DNA of 64,000 nucleotides from Paraflavitalea pollutisoli (GTDB taxonomy: Bacteria; Bacteroidota; Bacteroidia; Chitinophagales; Chitinophagaceae): positions 310,001 to 374,000 of the forward strand of contig NZ_JARKMX010000001.1 of assembly GCF_029360705.1 (NCBI RefSeq), in the 5' to 3' direction. Below are positions 10,336 to 18,767 of the stretch, piece by piece. The position numbers and the translations under genes were made by a program. Numbering within the stretch: the stretch's first letter is position 1; every line of letters begins with the position of its first letter. The notes below the pieces were generated by a model. The model worked only from the letters and a program-made list of their open reading frames with translations. It searched no databases and was not told the origin of the DNA.

Positions 10336-10375
10336 TCACACTAATCAAATACCATTAACCATTAAACCTTATCCT

Positions 10376-10387
10376 ATGAAAGCATAA
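10376..10387 (+). other. Stub reading frame with a gene-like leader
   Basis: A leader-like tract with CCATTAACC and CATTAAACC repeats runs into ATG AAA GCA TAA, a three-codon frame. It resembles a Bacteroidota gene start whose body has been lost. This is an inference only; it may be chance. Confidence 0.2.
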
Positions 10388-10494
10388 AGATACAAGCTCA
10401 AAATGATTAATGAAAAATGTTTTATGGTGCTCTTTACACTATTAAGTATAAACAATTAGCCGCAATAGGCAGAAGCTGATAAGGTTAACAGTCA

Positions 10495-11040
10495 TTAGTC
10501 TTCTTTGGCTCCCTTCTCACCAACAAACCATTGTTCTTTATTCCTGAACAAAACATTGAAGGTCGTCAGCGATCCATAAATACGCGTGATGTATTGCTGC
10601 AGGTTTACTTTGTCTGCATCGCTTAGTTGCTTGTGCGCATTGATCTGTTGTTCCAGCACACGGAGCCGGTCGCGCAGCATGACGATCTTGTGGAAAAACG
10701 CTTCGATGGGAATGTCTTTAGGCTTTTGGGTCTTATCGGCCGGTTGCAACAGCATCACGCCGCCTTGCCAGCGATCTCCCAACGGCACAACTTCCGATAT
10801 GCCACCCCAAAGACGCAGTATCTTCAGCAGCGACTTTTCAACGTCCGAATGGGTTTCAATCTCTTCTGTTACGTTTTCCGGAATGATCTCATCGAGGTGG
10901 GTATCGTTCTTGTCGACCTCTTTGATGCCATGATTGATAAACGAAATGAGGTAGGTGGCGAAACGAACGCCAACAATTACGCCTGGTCCGTATTGCGTAT
11001 GCTGGAGGCGGGTACCAATTCCTAACATAAGTTGATCCAT
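10495..11040 (-). CDS. Hypothetical protein with N-terminal SH3-like (DUF3553/CarD-type) segment
   Basis: This 181-residue soluble protein has no signal peptide. The first 40 residues (GIGTRLQHTQYGPGVIVG) match the G-x-R-V-x-H-x-x-Y-G-x-G pattern seen in small SH3/Tudor-like domains at the ends of UvrD helicases and in CarD-like proteins. The middle (residues about 60-110) is acidic then mixed, and residues about 115-160 look helical and coiled-coil prone (MLRDRLRVLEQQINAHKQL). I recognise no catalytic motif. Its own terminator follows on the minus strand. The fold suggestion is an inference from pattern alone. Confidence 0.7.
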   Translation of the reverse strand: MDQLMLGIGTRLQHTQYGPGVIVGVRFATYLISFINHGIKEVDKNDTHLDEIIPENVTEEIETHSDVEKSLLKILRLWGGISEVVPLGDRWQGGVMLLQPADKTQKPKDIPIEAFFHKIVMLRDRLRVLEQQINAHKQLSDADKVNLQQYITRIYGSLTTFNVLFRNKEQWFVGEKGAKED

Positions 11041-11114
11041 ATATGTAATTTTTGCAGCTTATCAGCCTGTTTGCCCCACGATCAATGGGCCTCCCTGTCT
11101 GACTGGTATATTAT

Positions 11115-12638
11115 TTATTTTTTATAGAACTCATAAGGGGTGAACTCGACAAAGTCGGCCACGGTGACCGTCACGGACTTTACCTTTCCGCCTGCGATGG
11201 CAAAGGGCCATTCTTTCACGCCGTACAATGATTCATTGAAGGTGGCCAGGAATCGACTTCCTCCCAATGGCTCCAGCGTCGCATAGCGTCCTTTGTGGTG
11301 TTCAAACCGGGCAATCAGTTTGCCGCCTTCGAGCCCCAGGCTCAATTTACCATATACATTGTGGGTATACTCCCCGGCAAAAGAGGCCAACGGCAACGAC
11401 GTGGCGGGCTTGGTATCGATGGTGTCGCGTTTGGCTTTCAGCCAGGCGGCCTCTTCCTGGTGATTCTCTTTGCTGTTGGCCAGGTATACCTGGCTGTAGT
11501 TGCGATAAGGTAACCCCAGATAGGCATCCTGGATCTCGTAGCGCAGCGCTTCGTAAAAGTTGTTGGCATCGGTATTGGTGAGCACAATAATGCCCAGCCG
11601 CTCTTCGGGAATCATGGCCACGCTGGTGACGAAACCATTGACGCCGCCGGTATGCCCCACGAACTTGCGTCCGGCATACTCCTCGATAAACCAGCCCAGG
11701 CCATAGAGCGAGAAATGGGCTTTATTATACAGATGGCCGCCATTGCCCAGTATGGAGTGCGGCAATCTCGTTTGTGCGATAGCAGCGACAGGAATTACCT
11801 GTGTATCGTTGTATTTGCCCGCAGCCAGTTGTGCCAGCACCCAGTGGCTCATATCGCTCACGGATGAGCTGATGCTGCCGGCCGCATACATATTATCGAT
11901 ATTTCCGTAGGGAATTTCCTTCAGCACGTCCTTGTCTACCGTGTGAGCGGCAGCCTTGTTATTGGCCTTGGCGATATCTTTCGATAGGGCGAGTGTATTG
12001 GTCATCTGCAAGGGTTTGAAGATGCGCTCCTCCAGGAACTGCGCCCAGGTTTTTCCGCCCGTGGCCTTGGGAACGATCTCGCCAGCCGTGAGGAAGGCGG
12101 CATTGGTATAACCCCATTTACTGCGGAAACTGTACTCGGGCTTCACTTTGCCAAACTTTTCCCGTACCTCCTGCAACGTCAGGTCAGAATCGAAGTACAT
12201 GAAATCACCCTGAAAGGTTTCGAAGCCCAGTCGATGGCAAAGCAGGTCACGAATACTCGCTTCTTTGGCTACCCAGAGATCATAGAGTTTGAAGTCGGGC
12301 AACCATTTTTGCACATGGTCGTCGAGCGATAGTTTTTTGTCGGCCTGCAACATGGCCAGTGCCGTGCCGGTAAAGGCCTTGGTGTTGGAGCCGATCATGA
12401 ACAGGGTATTGGTATCCACCTTGTCGGCACTCCCGGTCTTTTTCACTCCATACCCTTTCATCACCACTACTTTGCCGTCTTTTACCACACAAACCGCCAC
12501 ACCAGGTATCTGCCAATCGCGCATGGCTTTTTCTATATAACTATCCAGGCTATCTTTTACAAAGCTGGGCACCTGGTCCTGTGCTCTTACCACGGCGATC
12601 AGACAAACAAAGCAAAACAAGAGGCAGCTACTTTTCAT
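11115..12638 (-). CDS. Serine hydrolase, class C beta-lactamase/DD-peptidase family, with C-terminal DUF3471-like domain
   Basis: This exported SxxK enzyme has 507 residues from the chosen ATG. The signal peptide MKSSCLLFCFVCLIAVVRAQ begins there; a GTG two codons earlier is possible but less natural. The catalytic motif is SNTK (in MIGSNTKAFTG), the second motif is YTNAAF, and HTGG (VGHTGGVNG) supplies the third. About 110 residues after the hydrolase domain form a beta-rich DUF3471-like tail. Relatives include esterases, D-aminopeptidases and DD-carboxypeptidases; true beta-lactamase activity cannot be read from sequence. It follows a paralogous gene by 26 bp, so the two are likely cotranscribed. 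Confidence 0.88.
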   Translation of the reverse strand: MKSSCLLFCFVCLIAVVRAQDQVPSFVKDSLDSYIEKAMRDWQIPGVAVCVVKDGKVVVMKGYGVKKTGSADKVDTNTLFMIGSNTKAFTGTALAMLQADKKLSLDDHVQKWLPDFKLYDLWVAKEASIRDLLCHRLGFETFQGDFMYFDSDLTLQEVREKFGKVKPEYSFRSKWGYTNAAFLTAGEIVPKATGGKTWAQFLEERIFKPLQMTNTLALSKDIAKANNKAAAHTVDKDVLKEIPYGNIDNMYAAGSISSSVSDMSHWVLAQLAAGKYNDTQVIPVAAIAQTRLPHSILGNGGHLYNKAHFSLYGLGWFIEEYAGRKFVGHTGGVNGFVTSVAMIPEERLGIIVLTNTDANNFYEALRYEIQDAYLGLPYRNYSQVYLANSKENHQEEAAWLKAKRDTIDTKPATSLPLASFAGEYTHNVYGKLSLGLEGGKLIARFEHHKGRYATLEPLGGSRFLATFNESLYGVKEWPFAIAGGKVKSVTVTVADFVEFTPYEFYKK

Positions 12639-12664
12639 AATCACATTTTATAGGTCCAAAGCTA

Positions 12665-13960
12665 TTAATCATTGATCGCCTGGTATACAAGTACTTTGTA
12701 TAGGTTGGCGAGGTTGCCCCAGCGCGTAGGGTATACATTGCGATAGATCAGGGCTACCAGTTTTTCTTTGGGATCGACCCAGTAGGTGGTGGCAAACATG
12801 CCGCCCCATTCAAAAGTACCTTCCTGGGTCGGTAATACTGCACTTCCTTTTTCGGTGGTGATGCCAAAACCGAGTCCGAATTTATTCGGTCCGCGGTTGA
12901 TGTCGCCAATCTGGTTCATCGTCATCATGCGCACCGTATTGCGGCTCAGCAATCGTTTGCCATTGTATTCGCCACCATTGAGCAGCATCTGGAGAAAGAC
13001 GGCATAGTCGTAGATGGTAGAAGAAAGTCCACCCCCACCAGAGAAATAAGTGCCTTCCATGGCTGGATAGTCACTGGCAAACTCTCCATTGATACCCGTG
13101 CGTGCGGGCATGGGGACTACTTTTTGTGTCGCGGTGTCTTCGGTGTACAGTGTCACCAGCCGGTTGTATTTATCCTTTGGCAGGTAGAACCAGGTATCTT
13201 TCATGCCCAGCGGGTCGAAGATGCGTTTGCGAAAGTATTCATCGAGTGGCATGCCCGATACGACCTCTACGAGATAGCCCAGCACATCTACACTGAGGCT
13301 ATAGGTCCAGCGTTCACCGGGCTGGTGGAAGAGGGGCAGCTTGCCGAGTGCCTTCATTTTATCTGCCAGTCGGATTTTCCCTACACCAATACCGCCAACG
13401 ATGCCGGCTTTGGCATAAATAGCATTCGCTTCGGGCGAACCAATCTGTGCATAACCAATACCAGAAGTATGCGTAAGCAGGTCGCGGATGGTTATTTCAC
13501 GTTTGGCAGGAACGGTGGTATAGGTCGAGTCGGCCTTGTTGAATTTATCCAGCACACCTGGTTTCCTGAACTCCGGTATATATTGGCTGATCGGATCGTC
13601 GAGCATGAATTTTCCTTCCTCATACAGCATCATGACGGCGACACTCGTAATCGCCTTCGTTTGAGAAGCGATGCGGAAGATCGCGTCTTTCTTCAGCGGG
13701 TCCGAAGGGCTTTTGTCATATCCCAGACTTTTATAATACGCGATCTTGCCGTTGCGGATGATCAGCGCTACGGCTCCGTTCATGCGGCCACTGTCTACGT
13801 ATTGTTGCAACAGGTGATCGATGCGCTGGAGCCGCTCGGCCGAAAAGCCGGCAGCTGCTGGTGTAGCGGAAGGCGTAATGAGTACTGCCTTGGTGTTGGG
13901 TTGGGCCAGGGCGATGCCGGTATATACCAGGCAGGCCAGTAGCCAGGTGAGTTTTTTCAT
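12665..13960 (-). CDS. Serine hydrolase, class C beta-lactamase/esterase family, exported
   Basis: This 431-residue protein has a signal peptide (MKKLTWLLACLVYTGIALAQ). The SxxK catalytic motif is SQTK (FRIASQTKAITS), the second motif is YSLS (a YxS variant of YxN), and a W/HxG-type segment GGMFATTYW lies near the C-terminus. It lacks the extra C-terminal domain of the downstream paralogue. The YxS variant and the missing KTG triad are more common in esterases and D-peptide hydrolases of this fold than in antibiotic-degrading AmpC enzymes. It is the first gene of the pair. Confidence 0.87.
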   Translation of the reverse strand: MKKLTWLLACLVYTGIALAQPNTKAVLITPSATPAAAGFSAERLQRIDHLLQQYVDSGRMNGAVALIIRNGKIAYYKSLGYDKSPSDPLKKDAIFRIASQTKAITSVAVMMLYEEGKFMLDDPISQYIPEFRKPGVLDKFNKADSTYTTVPAKREITIRDLLTHTSGIGYAQIGSPEANAIYAKAGIVGGIGVGKIRLADKMKALGKLPLFHQPGERWTYSLSVDVLGYLVEVVSGMPLDEYFRKRIFDPLGMKDTWFYLPKDKYNRLVTLYTEDTATQKVVPMPARTGINGEFASDYPAMEGTYFSGGGGLSSTIYDYAVFLQMLLNGGEYNGKRLLSRNTVRMMTMNQIGDINRGPNKFGLGFGITTEKGSAVLPTQEGTFEWGGMFATTYWVDPKEKLVALIYRNVYPTRWGNLANLYKVLVYQAIND

Positions 13961-14227
13961 ATGCCGGGGAAATTAATAGGGAATCAAGATACCAATTTAA
14001 GTTCATGCAACCAGACGGGGTATTGATCGGTCGTTCTGCTGTCGCACGAATAGCAGGAGCTGCCAGCGGAGTGTAAGAATGTTATTTATATATGAAGCGC
14101 AAAATTCCCTGCACCTCGCTACGGAGAATGTTGGTAGCGATAAAATGATCGGTAACCAGGTTAAGGCGATGTGGTCATCTATTTGCACCCCGACGAGGTG
14201 ATCAGGGGCTGTCGGTGGCATGAACCG

Positions 14228-15001
14228 CTATGGCTCGTCGTCTTTTTTCAACTCGCCCATGATGAGCTGCAGTTTGTGAAACTTCTCGTATGATTTTTTG
14301 ATGTAGAGCTGGAATTCATATTCCGTGGCTTGCTGTACCAGGAACATGGGCGGGCGGTAGCGTATCATGAAGGTATCGAGGTCGGGACCTTTCAGTTTGG
14401 TGAGCTTGATCACGAGCGCCCGGCTGAAGCGGTGATCGATGAATTTGTCCTGCTCTTCGCGCAGTAACCGCTCCTGGAAAGCCAGCATATTGCGGTTGCG
14501 CCGGAAACGGAACATATTAATGAACTCGTTGATGTCGAGTCCCACGCCGGCCGGTGCACTGCCACTGGTGACTGGCCCGGTGGAAATGCCGATGCCTGGT
14601 TTCTGGAAGTCGAAGGCCCTGGCGTAGTCGAGCCTGTTCTGTATAGAATCGAGTTTGTAATTGGGTGGGCGCACCATGACCTGCTTCAGTTCGGTCACAT
14701 TCACGTGCAAGGAAACCTCGAAGGCCTGCATGTTGCGGATGTTCGCGACAGCATATTTGGGGGTGGGCTTGCCCAGGTACGAGAACCATAGGGAGTCGGT
14801 TTCCGGTACTACCAGCGAGTAGCGGCCCAGCGAGTCGGTCATGGTACCTGCTCCTGAATTGCTCATGACGCTCACGGCTTGCATCGGATACTTCTGCGAC
14901 ATGTCATATACCCGGCCTGAGATCCTGACCTGTGCCACCACGTTGCTACCGACGATGGAAAGAAATAAAATAGATAATATGATCAGTGCCGTCCGTTGCA
15001 A
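14228..15001 (-). CDS. Exported protein with carboxypeptidase-like regulatory domain
   Basis: This 257-residue protein has a signal peptide (ILSILFLSIVGSNVVAQ) and then one CarboxypepD_reg-like beta-sandwich (residues about 25-105; VRISGRVYD, AVSVMSNSGAGTMTDSLG). Such domains normally lead into TonB receptors in Bacteroidota, but here a mostly helical, charged region of about 150 residues follows (FRFRRNRNM, KKSYEKFHK), so it is a stand-alone exported protein. No in-frame ATG precedes the signal peptide; the first possible start is the TTG ending at 15001. It follows the PurN fusion by 64 bp with no terminator and may share its transcript. Confidence 0.75.
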   Translation of the reverse strand: MQRTALIILSILFLSIVGSNVVAQVRISGRVYDMSQKYPMQAVSVMSNSGAGTMTDSLGRYSLVVPETDSLWFSYLGKPTPKYAVANIRNMQAFEVSLHVNVTELKQVMVRPPNYKLDSIQNRLDYARAFDFQKPGIGISTGPVTSGSAPAGVGLDINEFINMFRFRRNRNMLAFQERLLREEQDKFIDHRFSRALVIKLTKLKGPDLDTFMIRYRPPMFLVQQATEYEFQLYIKKSYEKFHKLQLIMGELKKDDEP

Positions 15002-15065
15002 ACAGGTAAAGTTAAGGTTGTGATATTACGGGAAGATTGCGACAAGTTTCCCGCCAGTCCCCAAA

Positions 15066-16031
15066 TTAACGTTGATTTTGCAGTTGTTCGATCACCTGTT
15101 CAATGATTCGTGGGTAATGGGCATGTTCCAGTTGGTGCACTTTTTGGGCCAGGTCGGCAGGAGTGTCACCCGGTGCGATGGCACAGGTTGCCTGAAAAAT
15201 GATCGCGCCATTGTCGTACACATTATCGACAAAGTGAATGGTGATGCCGCTTTCGGGTTCGCCGGCAGCAATGATGGCCTCGTGTACATGCATGCCGTAC
15301 ATGCCCTTACCACCATAACGGGGCAAGAGAGCCGGGTGGATATTTACCATTTTATTGGGGTAAGCAGCGGTCAGCGTTGCGGGGATCTTCCAGAGAAAAC
15401 CCGCCAGTACGACGAAGTCGATGTGGGCAGCCTTGAGCTCATCGACATAGCCGTTGCCGCGGAAGAAAGCTTCTTTTTCTATTAATAAGGTGGGAATATG
15501 CTCTCTTTCGGCGATGCCCAGTACACCCGCTCCTGGTTTGTTGCAAACGATCAGGGCGATCTGTATGGTGGTGCTGTTGCGAAAATAATCGATGATCTTC
15601 TGCGCGTTGGAACCTGCGCCGGAAGCAAATACGGCGATCCTGGTAACAGATCCCTGCGCACCGGACTGGTTGACTGGCTGTGTGGCTGGTTGTATCAAAG
15701 TGTCGTTATTCACGTTGGTGGGGGGCGCTTGGGGCACCAGGTGATCTGCCCGTTTTTTACCGGCCATGCGGGCACCCATTTTTTTGAGGTAGGTCCGGAA
15801 GAACTTGAACTGGCCGGTGAACAGGCTGATCAGCAGTACACAGAAGGGCCATAAGATAGTAACCAATAAGATGTACAGGGGAATGCGGATCACGGCCGAA
15901 TCGATCTGTAGTAGACCCAATAGCTGCCTGCCCAGGTAGCCGCAAAGGCTGCCACCCAGTGCAAAAGTGACGAGGATGAGCAGTAACCGCCATCCGCTGA
16001 CCTTCCATTTCTGTTGGAGCCGCTCGAACAT
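15066..16031 (-). CDS. purN: Fusion of a DUF6787-like membrane domain to phosphoribosylglycinamide formyltransferase (PurN)
   Basis: The protein has 321 residues. From about residue 130 it is PurN, the purine-pathway enzyme that formylates GAR using 10-formyl-THF: ASGAGSNAQ binds the nucleotide, NIHPALLP carries the catalytic Asn and His, and DNVYDNGA carries the catalytic Asp. The first ~95 residues form a separate domain (MFERLQQKWKVSGWRLLL) with two probable membrane helices, typical of small Bacteroidota membrane proteins (DUF6787-like). A proline/glutamine linker joins them in one frame. The start is the ATG ending at 16031; upstream codons look non-coding. Fusion would tether a normally soluble enzyme to the inner membrane. 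Confidence 0.88.
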   Translation of the reverse strand: MFERLQQKWKVSGWRLLLILVTFALGGSLCGYLGRQLLGLLQIDSAVIRIPLYILLVTILWPFCVLLISLFTGQFKFFRTYLKKMGARMAGKKRADHLVPQAPPTNVNNDTLIQPATQPVNQSGAQGSVTRIAVFASGAGSNAQKIIDYFRNSTTIQIALIVCNKPGAGVLGIAEREHIPTLLIEKEAFFRGNGYVDELKAAHIDFVVLAGFLWKIPATLTAAYPNKMVNIHPALLPRYGGKGMYGMHVHEAIIAAGEPESGITIHFVDNVYDNGAIIFQATCAIAPGDTPADLAQKVHQLEHAHYPRIIEQVIEQLQNQR

Positions 16032-16147
16032 GCACGCAAAAGTGCAGTAAATTAACCATAGATGAAAGAGTTTCAGCCAGATAAATTGGAGGCCGGCTCC
16101 CGGTCGGCATCCCCTAACTGGATGGTCGGGCGTTGCTTTACACATGC

Positions 16148-16225
16148 TCTACACCCCTTCGTAACATGCTCTTGGCTCATTGAGCGGGCAGAGGATGTGT
16201 AGAGGATATGAAGAAGAGGTGTAGA
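16148..16225. repeat. Inverted repeat, 13-bp arms
   Basis: Arms lie at 16148-16160 (TCTACACCCCTTC) and 16213-16225 (GAAGAGGTGTAGA), with one mismatch and about 52 nt between them. Confidence 0.5.
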
Positions 16226-16311
16226 ACAGGTGCTGGCCATGTGCCGGCAATCAGGGGGCAAAGTAACAGCTGCCATTCGCCCGACCCGGTTTGGTGAAAC
16301 TCCCAAAGACC

Positions 16312-16392
16312 GGCCAACCATCGTTCATTCATCGGTGATCCATCGCTCAAAACGGGGGCCTCACCAATGGAAGAGCGAACTTTGAGCGATGG
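16312..16392. repeat. Overlapping inverted repeats with a shared right arm
   Basis: The arm 16340-16351 (CCATCGCTCAAA) is an exact reverse complement of 16381-16392. A second left arm at 16312-16326 (GGCCAACCATCGTTC) also matches the same right side, extended to 16397, at 13 of 15 positions. The two pairings exclude each other. Confidence 0.5.
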
Positions 16393-16815
16393 TTGACCGA
16401 GGGATTGGCCGTTTTGGAAACTATACACCAGGCTTGAGTCGCCAAAAGATAAGCGGGATAAATGCCCGCATCGGATCGCTAAAGGTCTCCTCATGGATTT
16501 ATTGAACGGGTGGATTTCGGGCGATTATTAATTTTTCAATTGTATTTAATAAATTTATATATTTAATTGTAATGTATTGCCTATCAATTAATTGCTGATA
16601 GTCTGCGGATTGCCTACGGTATGTCTGCAGATTGCCTGGATACTAGGAAAAGCCGGGTCTTTTTCATTGAGCGCGCAGGCATACTTCAGGCAATTAGAAG
16701 AAAATTCGCTGGCAGCCTGGTGGCAAACCGATGTTACTGGCCCGGGGCTGGCTCACTACTTCTACGAAACTGGCCGGGCACTCCTACCCAACTGGTACTG
16801 CTATATAGAGGATCC

Positions 16816-16848
16816 ATACCAGTAGTATACCAGTGTTATACCAGTTGT
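16816..16848. repeat. Three tandem 11-bp iterons (ATACCAGTnnt)
   Basis: ATACCAGT occurs at 16816, 16827 and 16838, exactly 11 bp apart, so all copies face the same side of the helix. An inverted half-match (ACTGGTA) precedes them near 16792. The arrangement is like a protein-binding array; the protein is unknown. Confidence 0.5.
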
Positions 16849-17287
16849 ACCGCAGTACGAAAGGTAGTATAAAGGGACTAGAACCGGAGTCGGAAAGCTA
16901 TTCATCCGTATGTTGTGGCCCTCCAAAGCCTGGTTCAGGTCATCGTGCACAGTAAATTCAGGTTTTTACCCATTTCGGTGGTTCCGATGTCTGATTAGCG
17001 TCATTTCTACACTTAAAGAGCTGTTTCCACGCGCTGTTCGTAATAATTTCCGCCTGCCTACAATAAAAGGTTGGGCCTCCAACGTTTACAGGGGATTTTA
17101 AAGTGACGATCACCCTAAATCTCTTATATGGTTTTATTACTTCACGCTATTCGAGTAAAAATTGCAGCAGTCCGTTCCCAAAAACGGGTGACAAAAACAT
17201 GACACAATTGTCATGACAGTTTGTAAAACGTTACTAAAAATCGGCTGAAACCCGCGCCCAGCCTGCGTTAAAAAAAATTTAAACATG

Positions 17288-17320
17288 TTGATATTTTGTT
17301 GAAATCCTGACTTATTTTTG
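17288..17320 (+). promoter_or_regulatory. Candidate promoter of the act-cox operon
   Basis: TATTTTTG at 17313-17320 fits the Bacteroidota -7 element TAnnTTTG. A TTG at 17288-17290 lies 22 bp upstream, slightly wide for the -33 element. The actA start is 50 bp downstream. Confidence 0.5.
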
Positions 17321-17369
17321 CAGCCAATTCAGGAAATTTTTCCACATAATCTCATCATATTCAACTGAT

Positions 17370-18638
17370 ATGATTGACCATAGACCAATTGTCAAAAGAA
17401 CTCTTCTCAGTGCATTATTGATTGTTGTATTGTCGTTCGGGAATAAGGTGTCAGCGCAGGATGGAAAAACCCTGTTTCAGGAAAATTGTGCCTCTTGTCA
17501 CAAGGTGGACAAAGATCTGACCGGACCCGCACTCAAAGGAATTGAAGACCGTGTTAAAGACAAAAAGCTGTTGCACGCGTGGATCAAGAACAACCAGGCT
17601 GTAATCGCTTCCGGAGATCCCTACTTTACAAAACTTTATCAGCAGTGGAACAAAACGCCCATGAGCGTATTCCCCAACCTGTCTGACACGGATATCGATG
17701 CGATCCTCAAGTATATCGCCGATTACAAATCGCCTGCTCCTACTGGCACTCCCGGTGCTGATCCCTCTGCTCCTCACGGCAAAATGGGTGAAAGCGATAA
17801 CGCGATCCTCTACGGTGTATTGACGCTCATCCTCGCAGTCGTTGCTTTCGTGATGCTGCAGGTGAATGCCAACCTGAAGAGACTGTCCGACGAGAAAGAA
17901 GGCATCCCTTCCGGTGAGCCTGTTCCTTTCTACCGTAACAAAACGTATATCACCCTCATCACTTTATTGCTCTTCGTAGTAGGTGGTTTCTTCGTGGTAA
18001 AAGGTGCGATCGGCCTTGGTCGTCAGATCGAATACCAGCCCGAGCAACCTATCTTCTACTCGCACAAGGTGCACGCGGGTACCAACCAGATCAACTGTCT
18101 GTATTGTCACGGCAGCGCCTGGGAAGGTAAACACGCTACCATTCCTTCTGTGAATGTGTGTATGAACTGTCACCTCACCATCAACGAGTATACAGGTGCC
18201 CCCATCCACAAAGAAGACGGTACAGAAGTAGACGGTACTGCCGAGATCCAGAAGATCTATGCAGCAGCTGGCTACGATCCGAAAGCTAAATCTTACACCG
18301 GCAAAACGAAACCTGTAGAGTGGGTTAAGATCCATAGCCTGCCCGACCACGTATTCTTCAGCCACGCACAACACGTAAGAGCTGGAAAGGTACAATGTCA
18401 AACCTGTCACGGCGAGATCACCGCTATGCACGAAGTGAAGCAAGTGAGCGAGCTGAGCATGGGCTGGTGCGTAAACTGTCACCGCGAGACCAAGGTTGAC
18501 TTCAACAACGATAAAGGCGAAGGAAACAAATTCTACAGCATTTACGAGAAGTACCACCACGAGATCAAAGCCGGCACAAGAGACAGTGTAACCGTAGCGG
18601 ATATCGGCGGCCTCGAGTGTCAGAAATGTCACTACTAA
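17370..18638 (+). CDS. actA: Alternative complex III subunit ActA, multiheme cytochrome c with extra N-terminal heme domain
   Basis: This 422-residue subunit passes electrons from the quinol-oxidising complex towards cytochrome oxidase. It has a signal peptide, then a monoheme cytochrome c domain (CASCH near residue 40), two membrane helices around residues 148-170 and 195-220, and a C-terminal multiheme part with five CxxCH motifs (CLYCH, CMNCH, CQTCH, CVNCH, CQKCH). The described Rhodothermus ActA is pentaheme, so the six motifs here reflect the fused N-terminal domain. It is first in the operon actABCDEF-cox. Heme attachment would be periplasmic. Confidence 0.92.
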   Translation: MIDHRPIVKRTLLSALLIVVLSFGNKVSAQDGKTLFQENCASCHKVDKDLTGPALKGIEDRVKDKKLLHAWIKNNQAVIASGDPYFTKLYQQWNKTPMSVFPNLSDTDIDAILKYIADYKSPAPTGTPGADPSAPHGKMGESDNAILYGVLTLILAVVAFVMLQVNANLKRLSDEKEGIPSGEPVPFYRNKTYITLITLLLFVVGGFFVVKGAIGLGRQIEYQPEQPIFYSHKVHAGTNQINCLYCHGSAWEGKHATIPSVNVCMNCHLTINEYTGAPIHKEDGTEVDGTAEIQKIYAAAGYDPKAKSYTGKTKPVEWVKIHSLPDHVFFSHAQHVRAGKVQCQTCHGEITAMHEVKQVSELSMGWCVNCHRETKVDFNNDKGEGNKFYSIYEKYHHEIKAGTRDSVTVADIGGLECQKCHY

Positions 18639-18767
18639 AATTTGACCCCTGCAGGATGTTGATCTTGCAGTCTGTACGATCACAGTTTGAAATGACGTCC
18701 GCCTCTTAAAACAACCAGCGACCCATTTTCAAATTTTCAAATTGACTAATTTTTCAAATTAATATAA

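Larger units (their letters stand above)
16032..17369. other. Long non-coding tract upstream of the act operon
   Basis: No reading frame here resembles a protein. The tract holds two sets of inverted repeats (16148-16225 and 16312-16392), a 15-bp direct repeat (16601-16615 and 16623-16637, one mismatch), an AT-rich stretch near 16530-16600, three 11-bp iterons (16816-16848) and the act promoter region (17280-17369). Confidence 0.6.

Noticed and set aside
10071..10358. Possible plus-strand protein of 95 residues
   Set aside because: No recognisable family, no promoter, and its end lies inside a terminator hairpin.
16177..16494. Possible minus-strand protein in the act upstream tract
   Set aside because: Composition is low complexity and the frame crosses the inverted repeats; no family pattern.
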